A stretch of 21,566 nucleotides of DNA, from assembly GCA_017560855.1 (NCBI GenBank), contig JAFZEB010000028.1:1-21566 (forward strand), given 5' to 3'. Below, one piece after another: positions 1 through 6,148 of the stretch. Source of the DNA: Ruminiclostridium sp. GTDB lineage: Bacteria; Bacillota; Clostridia; Oscillospirales; Oscillospiraceae. Within the stretch, counting starts at the first letter, position 1, and each line of letters begins with the position of its first letter. The notes beneath the pieces were generated by a model. The model was not told the origin of the DNA. It saw only the letters and a list, made by a program, of their open reading frames with translations, and made no database searches. Position numbers and translations under genes: made by a program.

Positions 1-8
1 GAAAAGAC

Positions 9-37
9 TTGCATTTTCCGGGAACCTGTGTTATCAT
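9..37 (+). promoter_or_regulatory. promoter of tRNA-Arg
   Basis: TTGCAT (9-14) and TATCAT (32-37) are separated by 17 nt, with an extended -10 TG at 29-30. Transcription would start near 43-45, about 23 nt before the tRNA. A standard sigma-A-type promoter; assigned by motif only. Confidence 0.7.
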
Positions 38-67
38 TCAAAAGTCGTCAGCGAGAGCGACCGACAT

Positions 68-144
68 GCGGCAGTAGCTCAGTTGGATAGAGTAACTGGC
101 TACGAACCAGTAGGTCAGGGGTTCGAGTCCCTTCTGCCGTGCCA
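68..144 (+). tRNA. tRNA-Arg (anticodon ACG)
   Basis: A complete cloverleaf folds by hand. The acceptor stem is 68-74 with 134-140 (first pair G-U), the D stem 77-80/90-93, the anticodon stem 95-99/107-111 and the T stem 117-121/129-133 with loop TTCGAGT. The anticodon loop 100-106 is CTACGAA, so the anticodon is ACG at 102-104. G141 is the discriminator and CCA (142-144) is encoded. Wobble A34 is normally deaminated to inosine by TadA, so this tRNA would read CGT, CGC and CGA. CGT and CGC are the arginine codons favoured throughout the ribosomal protein genes downstream. Confidence 0.97.
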
Positions 145-182
145 GCTCCCGAACGTGAAAACGTTCGGGAGCTTTCTTTTTG
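144..182 (+). terminator. intrinsic terminator of tRNA-Arg
   Basis: A perfect 13-bp stem (144-156 with 161-173) is capped by a GAAA tetraloop (157-160) and followed by TTCTTTTT. The first base of the stem is the last A of the tRNA CCA, so there is essentially no 3' trailer. Confidence 0.93.
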
Positions 183-186
183 TTAT

Positions 187-216
187 CCCTGAAACGAAAT
201 TCGCTTCAGGGTTTTT
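187..216 (+). terminator. second, tandem terminator
   Basis: CCCTGAA (187-193) pairs with TTCAGGG (205-211), with a partial inner stem CGA/TCG, followed by TTTTT. It lies only a few nt after the first terminator and probably catches read-through before the next promoter. Confidence 0.75.
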
Positions 217-234
217 GTTTCTTGGGGCTGCGAC

Positions 235-263
235 TTGTCAAAAGGGAAGAGGCGTGGTATGAT
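235..263 (+). promoter_or_regulatory. promoter of the metallo-hydrolase gene
   Basis: TTGTCA (235-240), 17-nt spacer, TATGAT (258-263), with TG at 255-256 giving an extended -10. The 5' UTR would be about 30 nt and carries AAGGAG at 286-291. Confidence 0.8.
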
Positions 264-300
264 ATTCCTATACATTATATAATATAAGGAGCGATGAGAA

Positions 301-1077
301 ATGGGTATGAAGTTCAGTGTGCTGTACCTGGGAAGAATGGAATTCCCCAAATTCCGTCTGGTCCAGTGGGAGGACGAAGAGGAGATGATCAAGTCTCCGG
401 CTGTGGCTCTGCTCATCCAGCATCCCACTCTGGGCAACATTTTATATGATACCGGCAACTGCCACGAGCATGAGACCCTCTATACCCCTGACATGCTGCA
501 CAACTACCCTGTGGTGGAGTGCATCTCCGTGAAGGAGGCCCTGGCTTCCAAGGGCCTGACCCCGGAGGATATCGACCAGATCATCATCTCTCATCTGCAC
601 TTTGACCATGCTGCCGGTCTGAAGGACTTTGTGGGTACCAAGGCCATAAAAAATGTCCTGGTCTCTGAGGCCGACCTGAAGGAGGCCTGGTTCAGCGTCA
701 CCACCGGCAACGGCGGGGCTTACATCCGCTCTCTGTTTGACGTGGAGGGCATCCAGTTCCAGACCATCAATCAGGATACCTGGCTGGCGGAGGACTTTGG
801 ACTCTTTGTGCAGAAGTCCCACACCCCTGGTGTCATTGGCCTGATCCTGAAGACCGAGAATAGCGGTACCATCCTCACTACCAGCGATACCATCTACACC
901 CGGGACAGCTATGACCAGGGGATCCCTCCTGGCGGCACCATCAACAAGACCACCGATGAATTCTTTGACAACCTGGAGCGTGTGAAGAAGATGGAGAAGG
1001 AACTGGATGCTCAGCTTCTCTTCGGTCACGACTTCCAGCAGATCCAGGAGTGGGCAGCCAAGGGCTGGATTGAGTAA
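301..1077 (+). CDS. MBL-fold metallo-hydrolase, N-acyl homoserine lactonase-like
   Basis: This 258-residue cytoplasmic protein has no signal peptide or membrane segment. It carries the metallo-beta-lactamase motif HLHFDH at residues 98-103, then His174 (SHTPG), Asp196 (TTSDT) and His243 (FGHD). These are all the ligands expected for a di-zinc site, and their spacing resembles AiiA-type AHL lactonases (AiiA ligands 104-109, 169, 191, 235). Known members open lactone or other ester rings; the substrate here cannot be read from sequence and AHL hydrolysis is inference. The start is ATG 301, with AAGGAG nine nt upstream. The gene is monocistronic, with its own promoter and terminator, and looks functionally unrelated to the ribosomal genes that follow. 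Alternatives are another lactonase or a generic MBL hydrolase. Confidence 0.88.
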   Translation: MGMKFSVLYLGRMEFPKFRLVQWEDEEEMIKSPAVALLIQHPTLGNILYDTGNCHEHETLYTPDMLHNYPVVECISVKEALASKGLTPEDIDQIIISHLHFDHAAGLKDFVGTKAIKNVLVSEADLKEAWFSVTTGNGGAYIRSLFDVEGIQFQTINQDTWLAEDFGLFVQKSHTPGVIGLILKTENSGTILTTSDTIYTRDSYDQGIPPGGTINKTTDEFFDNLERVKKMEKELDAQLLFGHDFQQIQEWAAKGWIE

Positions 1078-1086
1078 AACACTTGT

Positions 1087-1123
1087 AAAATCGGCTTCTG
1101 CATTGGGCGGAGGCCGATTTTTT
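1087..1123 (+). terminator. intrinsic terminator of the metallo-hydrolase gene
   Basis: AAAATCGGCTT (1087-1097) pairs with AGGCCGATTTT (1111-1121, one G-U), with a 13-nt loop, and the T-run continues to 1123. The upstream A-run means it could also act on transcripts from the opposite strand. Confidence 0.85.
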
Positions 1124-1189
1124 GCGCAAATAGACGGATTGTAACCAAACTGTAAAAGACAACCCCTTTTCTTTTGGGGCAACATTATA

Positions 1190-1358
1190 TATAATAGATA
1201 CATACAGACACCCCATTTGGGGGTGGCTTGGGTTTCTGCAGCCTGTTTACCCCAATAACTTGCGGGGGAGTATGGGTCAGACCCTACATCTATCGCCGAA
1301 CTTTTGTCTTGTCATATAAAATATGTCCAAGAGAGGGGCCTGTGAAGGTTGTTTTTTG
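1190..1358 (+). ncRNA. candidate small structured transcript, unassigned
   Basis: A perfect TATAAT lies at 1190-1195, without a convincing -35 at the right distance (TTTTCT at 1167-1172 is the nearest). Downstream sequence is rich in potential stems: CACCCC/GGGGTG (about 1209-1225), an alternative GGGGGT..ACCCC fold enclosing GGCT/AGCC (1219-1253), GTA-GGG/CCC-TAC (about 1269-1286), and CTTG-CATAT/ATATG-CAAG (1308-1331, loop AAA). A weak stem at 1339-1350 is followed by GTTTTTTG (1351-1358), which could end a transcript of about 155 nt. No convincing reading frame covers it. The size would suit a 6S-like or other housekeeping small RNA, but I could not match it to a family; it may also be only upstream DNA of the S10 promoter. 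Confidence 0.35.
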
Positions 1359-1392
1359 TGGGTTTTTAGGTTGACTTTCGTTGTAAAAATCG

Positions 1393-1421
1393 TTGACAGA
1401 AAGGCCCTTTTGTTGTATTAT
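1393..1421 (+). promoter_or_regulatory. main promoter of the S10-spc-alpha operon
   Basis: Consensus TTGACA (1393-1398), exact 17-nt spacer, TATTAT (1416-1421). A transcript would start near 1428 and leave a leader of about 270 nt before rpsJ. It is the best -35/-10 pair upstream of rpsJ and no comparable promoter was found inside the operon. Confidence 0.85.
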
Positions 1422-1488
1422 TATGGAGCGCGTGAAAGAGCGCAGTCTGCGATGATACGGGAGATTGCTCCGAAAGGAGGTAACTTCC

Positions 1489-1617
1489 GTGGAGTATGTC
1501 CGTGAATCGGGCGGCTGGGGAACTTGCTGCATGGCGTATATCGCCATGACAGGAGGCCAAAAAGCCGGCGTATTTTGCCGGTTTTCTTCATGCTTATGGA
1601 GTGATACGCACGGATAA
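1489..1617 (+). CDS. possible 42-residue leader peptide
   Basis: A GTG codon at 1489 lies 8 nt after AGGAGG (1475-1480), an ideal ribosome-binding geometry, and opens a frame that closes at TAA 1615-1617. The peptide begins VEYVRESGGW, contains a Cys-Cys pair and ends SDTHG. The frame runs straight through the terminator hairpin at 1561-1588, so translating ribosomes would be expected to influence its folding. There is no homology that I recognise and codon use is unlike the ribosomal protein genes. It could be a regulatory leader peptide whose sequence hardly matters, or a chance frame in which the AGGAGG serves only RNA structure. Confidence 0.35.
   Translation: MEYVRESGGWGTCCMAYIAMTGGQKAGVFCRFSSCLWSDTHG
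1561..1588 (+). terminator. intrinsic terminator/attenuator inside the S10 leader
   Basis: AAAGCCGGC (1561-1569) pairs with GCCGGTTTT (1577-1585, one G-U), loop GTATTTT, followed by CTT. It lies after the promoter and 110 nt before rpsJ, so it must be bypassed or conditional for the operon to be expressed. The T-tract is short and interrupted by C, consistent with partial termination. Confidence 0.7.
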
Positions 1618-1698
1618 GTGTATCGGGTTCCCCACCGTACGGAGCGTGGCAAAGACACTATTGACACTTCGTATGTTTCTTAGGAGGAAGACATCAAC

Positions 1699-2010
1699 AT
1701 GGCACAGAATGAAATGATTCGTATCAGACTGAAGGCTTACGACCATCAGCTTATCGACCAGAGCGCAGAGAAGATCGTTGAGACCGCTAAGCGCACCGGC
1801 GCTACCGTCTCCGGTCCCATCCCCCTGCCCACCAAGAAGGAGATCGTCACCATCCTGCGTGCAGTCCACAAGTACAAGGACAGCCGTGAGCAGTTTGAGC
1901 GCCGCACTCACAAGCGCCTGATCGACATCACCAACACCACCCCCAAGACTGTGGAAGCGCTGATGAGCCTGGATCTGCCCGCTGGTGTGGAGATCGAGAT
2001 TAAGCTGTAA
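1699..2010 (+). CDS. rpsJ: 30S ribosomal protein S10 (NusE)
   Basis: S10 is 103 residues, the family's usual size. It shows the conserved segments SGPIPLPTKKE, RTHKRLIDI and LPAGVEIEIKL at the C-terminus. It is a 30S head protein. As NusE it also joins NusB in transcription antitermination, which is notable because a terminator lies in this gene's own leader. AGGAGGA lies at 1682-1688, ten nt before the ATG. It is the first structural gene of the operon, followed by an unusually long 146-nt gap before rplC. Confidence 0.98.
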   Translation: MAQNEMIRIRLKAYDHQLIDQSAEKIVETAKRTGATVSGPIPLPTKKEIVTILRAVHKYKDSREQFERRTHKRLIDITNTTPKTVEALMSLDLPAGVEIEIKL

Positions 2011-2047
2011 GAGCTGAACGAACCAGACAGCCAACCCAACTAAGTGT

Positions 2048-2084
2048 ACCCGCTGCCTGTCGCATTAAATAGAGACAGGCGGGT
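2048..2084 (+). promoter_or_regulatory. strong hairpin between rpsJ and rplC
   Basis: ACCCG (2048-2052) and CCTGTC (2056-2061) pair with the continuous GACAGGCGGGT (2074-2084), leaving a CTG bulge and a 12-nt loop. There is no T-run after it, so it is not an ordinary terminator. It may be an RNA processing, stability or ribosomal-protein-binding site. A TTGACA at 2089-2094 has no -10 partner. Confidence 0.55.
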
Positions 2085-2156
2085 CATGTTGACAAACCAA
2101 TGACAGTCCAATGGTCAAGTTTGCCAACCAATAACCTATTAAGGAGGAAAACCAAC

Positions 2157-2882
2157 ATGGAAAAGGCCATCATCGGCAGAAAGATCGGTATGTCCCAGAT
2201 CTTCGACGAAGCCGGTAAGGTCATCCCGGTCACTGTCATCGAAGCAGGTCCCTGCGTCGTTGTTCAGAAGAAGACCGAGGAGAAGGACGGCTACAACGCC
2301 GTGCAGCTGGGCTTCCAGGACGTGGAAGAGAAGAAGCTGACCAAGCCCGAACAGGGCCACCTGAAGAAGGCAGAAGTCCCCATGAAGAAGGTCCTGAAGG
2401 AGTTCAAGCTCGACAAGGCCGCTGAGATGAACGTGGGTGACGAAATCAAGGCAGACGTTTTTGCTAAGGGCGATCACATCGACGTGACCGGCATCAGCAA
2501 GGGTAAGGGCTTCCAGGGCGTTATCAAGCGCTGGAACGCTGGCCGTGGTCGTATGACTCACGGTGGCGGCCCCGTCCACCGTCATGCAGGTTCCATGGGT
2601 TCCGGTACCGATCCCTCTCGTATCTTCAAGGGCAAGATCGGCACTGGCCAGATGGGTAACGAGCAGGTTACCGTCATGAACCTGGACGTCGTTTCCGTTG
2701 ATCCCGAGTTCAACCTGATCGCAGTCTGCGGCGCCATCCCCGGCCCCAAGGGCGGCATCGTCTACCTGAAGTCCACCGCTAAGACCATCCGCGAGAAGAA
2801 GGGCGATGCAGGCATCAGCTCCAACCCGCAGAAGGCTTCCGCACGTGCCAACCCCCAGAAGGCATCTGCAAGAAACCGCTAA
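2157..2882 (+). CDS. rplC: 50S ribosomal protein L3
   Basis: L3 organises the 3' end of 23S rRNA and helps start 50S assembly. The 241-residue product opens EKAIIGRKIGMSQIF, and the internal loop that reaches the peptidyl-transferase centre is seen at residues 130-170 (GGGPVHRHAGS, GTGQMGN). An in-frame ATG at 2100 lacks a ribosome-binding site. ATG 2157 follows AAGGAGGAAA (2141-2150) and gives the normal N-terminus. The protein is about 30 residues longer than the usual 205-212. The extra C-terminus contains a near-exact 9-residue tandem repeat, NPQKASARA then NPQKASARN (residues 223-240). Repeat and length are seen directly; their role is unknown. Confidence 0.98.
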   Translation: MEKAIIGRKIGMSQIFDEAGKVIPVTVIEAGPCVVVQKKTEEKDGYNAVQLGFQDVEEKKLTKPEQGHLKKAEVPMKKVLKEFKLDKAAEMNVGDEIKADVFAKGDHIDVTGISKGKGFQGVIKRWNAGRGRMTHGGGPVHRHAGSMGSGTDPSRIFKGKIGTGQMGNEQVTVMNLDVVSVDPEFNLIAVCGAIPGPKGGIVYLKSTAKTIREKKGDAGISSNPQKASARANPQKASARNR

Positions 2883-2901
2883 AGAAAGGAGAGTTTGAGA
2901 A

Positions 2902-3522
2902 ATGCCTAAAGCTAATATGTACAACATGGCCGGTCAGCAGATCGGCGAAGTGGAACTCTCCGCTGGCGTTTTCGGCGTAGAGCCCAATGAGCCCGCTGTG
3001 CACGCAGTCGTGGTCAACCACCTGGCAAACTGCCGTCAGGGCACTCAGTCCGCTCTGACCCGCGCAGAGGTTTCCGGCGGCGGCAAGAAGCCCTGGAGAC
3101 AGAAGGGCACCGGCCACGCTCGTCAGGGCAGCACCCGTGCTCCCCAGTGGACCCACGGCGGCATCGTGTTCGCTCCCAAGCCCCGCGATTACAGCTATCG
3201 TCTGAACCGCAAGCTGAAGAGACTGGCACTGAAGTCCGTCCTGTCCGACAAGGCTGCTTCCGGCAACCTGCTGGTCGTTGACAACCTGGCTCTGGACGCT
3301 ATCAAGACCAAGAGCATCAAGAGCTTCCTGGACGCTGTGAATGCTGGCAAGACCATCTTCGTTACCCCCGAGGTCAACGAGGCTGTTTACAAGTCCGCTC
3401 GCAACATCCCCGGCGTCTCCACCACCACCGCCAAGATCCTGAGCGTTTACGACATCGTCAACGCTGAGAAGCTGGTCATCGACCAGAAGGCACTGGCAAT
3501 CATTGAGGAGGTGTTCGCATGA
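2902..3522 (+). CDS. rplD: 50S ribosomal protein L4
   Basis: L4 (206 residues) binds 23S rRNA domain I, and its extended loop lines the exit tunnel. The tunnel-loop segment GGGKKPWRQKGTGHARQGS is present at about residues 59-77, followed by PQWTHGGIVFAP. In E. coli L4 represses the S10 operon and reduces its transcription through the leader. Whether this L4 acts on the leader seen here is open. AAAGGAGAG (2885-2893) precedes ATG 2902, and the stop overlaps rplW by 4 nt (ATGA), suggesting coupled translation. Confidence 0.98.
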   Translation: MPKANMYNMAGQQIGEVELSAGVFGVEPNEPAVHAVVVNHLANCRQGTQSALTRAEVSGGGKKPWRQKGTGHARQGSTRAPQWTHGGIVFAPKPRDYSYRLNRKLKRLALKSVLSDKAASGNLLVVDNLALDAIKTKSIKSFLDAVNAGKTIFVTPEVNEAVYKSARNIPGVSTTTAKILSVYDIVNAEKLVIDQKALAIIEEVFA

Positions 3523-3815
3523 AGACCGCATACGACATCATCAGACGCCCTGTGATCACCGAGCAGTCCATGGCTGACACCGAGATGAAGAAGTACGTCT
3601 TCGAGGTCGCTAAGTCCGCTACCAAGATCGACATTGCAAAGGCTGTTGAAGAGATCTTCGGCGTTAAGGTCTCCAAGGTCAACACCCTGAACGTTACCGG
3701 TAAGATGAAGCGCACCGGTCGTTTCCCCGCTGGCCGTCAGGCAAGCTGGAAGAAGGCAGTCGTCACCCTGACTGCAGATTCCAAGACCATCGAGTTCTTC
3801 GAAGGCATGGCATAA
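3519..3815 (+). CDS. rplW: 50S ribosomal protein L23
   Basis: L23 (98 residues) sits at the tunnel exit and docks trigger factor and SRP. The N-terminal IIRRPVITEQS, the central KYVFEVAKSATKIDIAKAVE and the FGVKVSKVNTL segments are family hallmarks. The ATG overlaps the rplD stop by 4 nt and AGGAGG lies at 3506-3511 inside rplD. The basic loop GKMKRTGRFPAGRQASWKKA contacts rRNA. Length is typical. Confidence 0.98.
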   Translation: MKTAYDIIRRPVITEQSMADTEMKKYVFEVAKSATKIDIAKAVEEIFGVKVSKVNTLNVTGKMKRTGRFPAGRQASWKKAVVTLTADSKTIEFFEGMA

Positions 3816-3830
3816 GGAGGTTAAAGGAAA

Positions 3831-4667
3831 ATGGCAACTAAGAGCTTTAAGCCCGTAACTCCTGCGCGCCGTCATATGACCGTGTCCGGCTTCGAGGGCA
3901 TCGATAAGAAGGCAAAGCCCGAGCGCAGCCTGACTGAGACCCTGAAGAAGCACGCAGGCCGCAACAGCTACGGCCGCATCACCGTCCGTCATCGCGGCGG
4001 CGGCAACAAGCGTAAGTATCGTATCATCGACTTCAAGCGCAACAAGCTGGACATGTCCGCAACTGTCCTGCGCCTGGAGTATGACCCCAACCGTTCCGCC
4101 TACATCGCACTGCTGCAGTACGAGGACGGCGAAAAGAGATACATCCTGGCTCCCGTTGGCCTGAAGGCTGGCGACCAGGTCATCTCCTCCACCGGCGCTG
4201 ACATCAAGCCCGGTAACTGCCTGCCCCTGGCTAACATCCCCACCGGTACCGTCATCCACAACATCGAGATGTACCCCGGCAAGGGCGGCCAGCTGGTCCG
4301 TTCCGCAGGTACCTTCGCACAGCTGATGGCTAAGGAGAATGGCGTTGCTCAGATCCGTATGCCCTCTGGCGAGGTCCGCATCATCCGTCTGGACTGCAAG
4401 GCAACCATCGGCCAGGTCGGCAACATCGAGCATGAGAACATCACCATCGGTAAGGCTGGCCGTAAGCGTCACATGGGTTGGAGACCCACCGTCCGCGGCT
4501 CCGTCATGAACCCCAACGACCATCCCCACGGTGGTGGTGAGGGTAAGTCCCCCGTTGGTCGTCCCGGTCCTGTCACTCCTTGGGGCAAGCCTGCTCTGGG
4601 TTACAAGACTCGTAAGACCAAGAACCGCACTGACAAGTTTATTGTCAAGCGCCGCAATGCGAAGTAA
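3831..4667 (+). CDS. rplB: 50S ribosomal protein L2
   Basis: L2 (278 residues, normal size) supports subunit joining and the peptidyl-transferase centre. The N-terminal OB-like and central SH3-like rRNA-binding domains are intact (GRNSYGRITVRHRGGG). The C-terminal loop NPNDHPHGGGEGK carries the conserved histidine equivalent to E. coli His229. AAGGAGG at 3814-3820 overlaps the rplW stop codon and is ten nt from ATG 3831. Confidence 0.98.
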   Translation: MATKSFKPVTPARRHMTVSGFEGIDKKAKPERSLTETLKKHAGRNSYGRITVRHRGGGNKRKYRIIDFKRNKLDMSATVLRLEYDPNRSAYIALLQYEDGEKRYILAPVGLKAGDQVISSTGADIKPGNCLPLANIPTGTVIHNIEMYPGKGGQLVRSAGTFAQLMAKENGVAQIRMPSGEVRIIRLDCKATIGQVGNIEHENITIGKAGRKRHMGWRPTVRGSVMNPNDHPHGGGEGKSPVGRPGPVTPWGKPALGYKTRKTKNRTDKFIVKRRNAK

Positions 4668-4682
4668 GGAGGCAGTAAAACA

Positions 4683-4955
4683 ATGAGCAGAAGCATCAAG
4701 AAAGGCCCGTTTTGCGCCCCCGAGCTCCTGAAGCGGGTTAAGGAAATGAACGAGTCCGGCGATAAGAAGGTGCTGAAGACCTGGAGCAGAGCCTCCACCA
4801 TCTTCCCCGCTTTCGTCGGCCACACCATCGCAGTTCACGATGGCCGCAAGCACGTGCCCGTCTATGTCACCGAGGACATGGTCGGCCACAAGCTGGGTGA
4901 GTTTGCTCCCACCCGTACCTACCGCGGTCACGCTGGCAGCAAGACTGGTAAGTAA
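4683..4955 (+). CDS. rpsS: 30S ribosomal protein S19
   Basis: S19 (90 residues) lies in the 30S head near the A site, paired with S13 encoded further downstream. It begins MSRSIKKGPFC and contains the family block TWSRASTIFPAFVGHTIAVH and the C-terminal FAPTRTYRGHAG. AAGGAGG at 4666-4672 sets ATG 4683. Spacing to rplB is 15 nt. Confidence 0.98.
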   Translation: MSRSIKKGPFCAPELLKRVKEMNESGDKKVLKTWSRASTIFPAFVGHTIAVHDGRKHVPVYVTEDMVGHKLGEFAPTRTYRGHAGSKTGK

Positions 4956-4969
4956 GGAGGAGAGATAAA

Positions 4970-5305
4970 ATGGTAGCAAAAGCTCACGCAAAGTATATTC
5001 GCATCTCTCCCCGTAAGGTGAAGATCGTTGCAGACCTGATTCGCGGCAAGAGCCTGCCCCAGGCAACTGCAATCCTGATGACCACTCCCAAGGCTGCTTC
5101 CGAGCCCCTGCTGAAGCTGATGAACAGCGCAGCAGCCAATGCCGAGAACAACCACGGCATGGACCCCGAGAAGCTGTATGTTGCAGAGGTCTTTGCAACT
5201 CCCGGCCCCATTCTGAAGCGCATCATGCCCCGCGCACAGGGCCGTGCTTACCGCATCAACAAGAGAACCTCTCACGTCACCATCAGCGTGGCTGAGAAGG
5301 CATAA
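4970..5305 (+). CDS. rplV: 50S ribosomal protein L22
   Basis: L22 (111 residues) has the family fold: N-terminal KYIRISPRKVKIVADLIRGK, a central helix bundle and the long beta-hairpin that reaches the exit tunnel (RIMPRAQGRAYRINKRTSH). Changes in that hairpin cause macrolide resistance in other bacteria; no deletion or insertion is evident here. AAGGAGG at 4954-4960 places the start at 4970. Confidence 0.98.
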   Translation: MVAKAHAKYIRISPRKVKIVADLIRGKSLPQATAILMTTPKAASEPLLKLMNSAAANAENNHGMDPEKLYVAEVFATPGPILKRIMPRAQGRAYRINKRTSHVTISVAEKA

Positions 5306-5320
5306 GGGAGGAGTCAGAAC

Positions 5321-6148
5321 ATGGGACAGAAAATTAATCCCCACGGTCTTCGCGTGGGTGTCATCAAGGACTGGGACTCCCGCTGGTACGCTCGCAACGA
5401 GAAGGTGGGCGACCTGGTCGTCGAAGACTACAACCTGCGTAAGTATCTGAAGAAGACCCTGTACTCCGCAGGTATCCCCAAGATCGAGATCGAGCGTGAC
5501 AACGCTAAGGTCAAGATCTACCTGCACTGTGCACGTCCCGGCGTCGTTATCGGCAAGGGCGGCACTGAGATCGAGCGTCTGCGCCTGGAGCTGGAAAAGA
5601 AGCTGGGCAAGCCTGTCGCTCTGAACATCGTCGAGGTCAAGACCCCCGACATGGACGCACAGCTGGTGGCTGAGAACATTGCTCAGCAGCTGGAGAAGCG
5701 TATCGCTTTCCGCCGTGCAATGAAGAACTGCATGGGCCGTGCAATGCGCATGGGCGCTCGCGGCATCAAGGTCATGTGCTCCGGCCGTCTGGGCGGCGCC
5801 GAGATCGCTCGTTCCGAGTGCTATCACGACGGCACCATCCCCCTGCAGACCATCCGCGCTGACATCGACTATGGTTTTGCTGAGGCAGCAACCACCTACG
5901 GTCGTATCGGCATCAAGGTTTGGATCTACAAGGGCGAAGTCCTGAGCCAGACCCTGCGCACCACCCCCCGTACCCTGGACACCAAGAACTTCAAGGAGCG
6001 CTCCGACCGTCCTCGCCGCCGCGGTGACCGTCGTGAAGGCGGCTTCAACCGTGACCGCAAGCCCGGCTACGGCAACCGTCAGGGTGGTTACAACAACAAC
6101 CGTGGTCCCCGGCCTGCAGCCGGTGCCAAGGAAGGAGGCAACGCCTAA
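5321..6148 (+). CDS. rpsC: 30S ribosomal protein S3 with a long Arg/Gly-rich tail
   Basis: S3 forms the mRNA entry site and has helicase-like activity. The N-terminal MGQKINPHGLRVG, the KH-type loop VIGKGG (residues 77-81) and the C-terminal domain GTIPLQTIRADIDYG are conserved. The common S3 length is 210-230, but this protein has 275 residues. From about residue 225 it carries an added tail rich in Arg, Gly, Asn and Pro, with RGD, RGG-like and GGYNNNRGP motifs, predicted disordered and strongly basic. A tail of this kind occurs in some Clostridia; its role is not known to me. The stop shares one base with the rplP start (TAATG). Confidence 0.98.
   Translation: MGQKINPHGLRVGVIKDWDSRWYARNEKVGDLVVEDYNLRKYLKKTLYSAGIPKIEIERDNAKVKIYLHCARPGVVIGKGGTEIERLRLELEKKLGKPVALNIVEVKTPDMDAQLVAENIAQQLEKRIAFRRAMKNCMGRAMRMGARGIKVMCSGRLGGAEIARSECYHDGTIPLQTIRADIDYGFAEAATTYGRIGIKVWIYKGEVLSQTLRTTPRTLDTKNFKERSDRPRRRGDRREGGFNRDRKPGYGNRQGGYNNNRGPRPAAGAKEGGNA

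Larger units (their letters stand above)
1428..1698 (+). promoter_or_regulatory. S10 operon leader with alternative hairpins
   Basis: The leader has several short stems in order. GCGC/GCGC spans 1428-1443. GGAG (1460-1463) can pair CTCC (1468-1471). The same CTCC can instead pair GGAG (1476-1479) across a GAAA tetraloop. That GGAGG (1476-1480) can instead pair CTTCC (1484-1488). Next come CATGGCG/CGCCATG (1530-1548, loop TATAT) and a terminator (1561-1588). After it, GATAC..GTATC-type pairing (about 1602-1624) precedes the rpsJ ribosome-binding site. The mutually exclusive pairs include the best Shine-Dalgarno site in the leader. This is the arrangement expected of an attenuated ribosomal-protein leader. 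The regulating ligand is not visible. Confidence 0.6.

Noticed and set aside
1260..1300. A yybP-ykoY-type riboswitch suggested by GGGGGAGTA.
   Set aside because: The rest of the conserved core and the downstream partner segment are not present.
1323..1505. A 60-codon + strand frame spanning the S10 promoter.
   Set aside because: It starts before the promoter, has no ribosome-binding site and covers the -35/-10 elements and leader hairpins; the product looks random.
1661..1666. A TTGACA just upstream of rpsJ as a second S10 promoter.
   Set aside because: Seventeen nt downstream is the Shine-Dalgarno/start region, with no -10-like hexamer.
2089..2094. A TTGACA in the rpsJ-rplC gap as an internal promoter.
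   Set aside because: No -10-like sequence at 16-18 nt (TGGTCA at 17).
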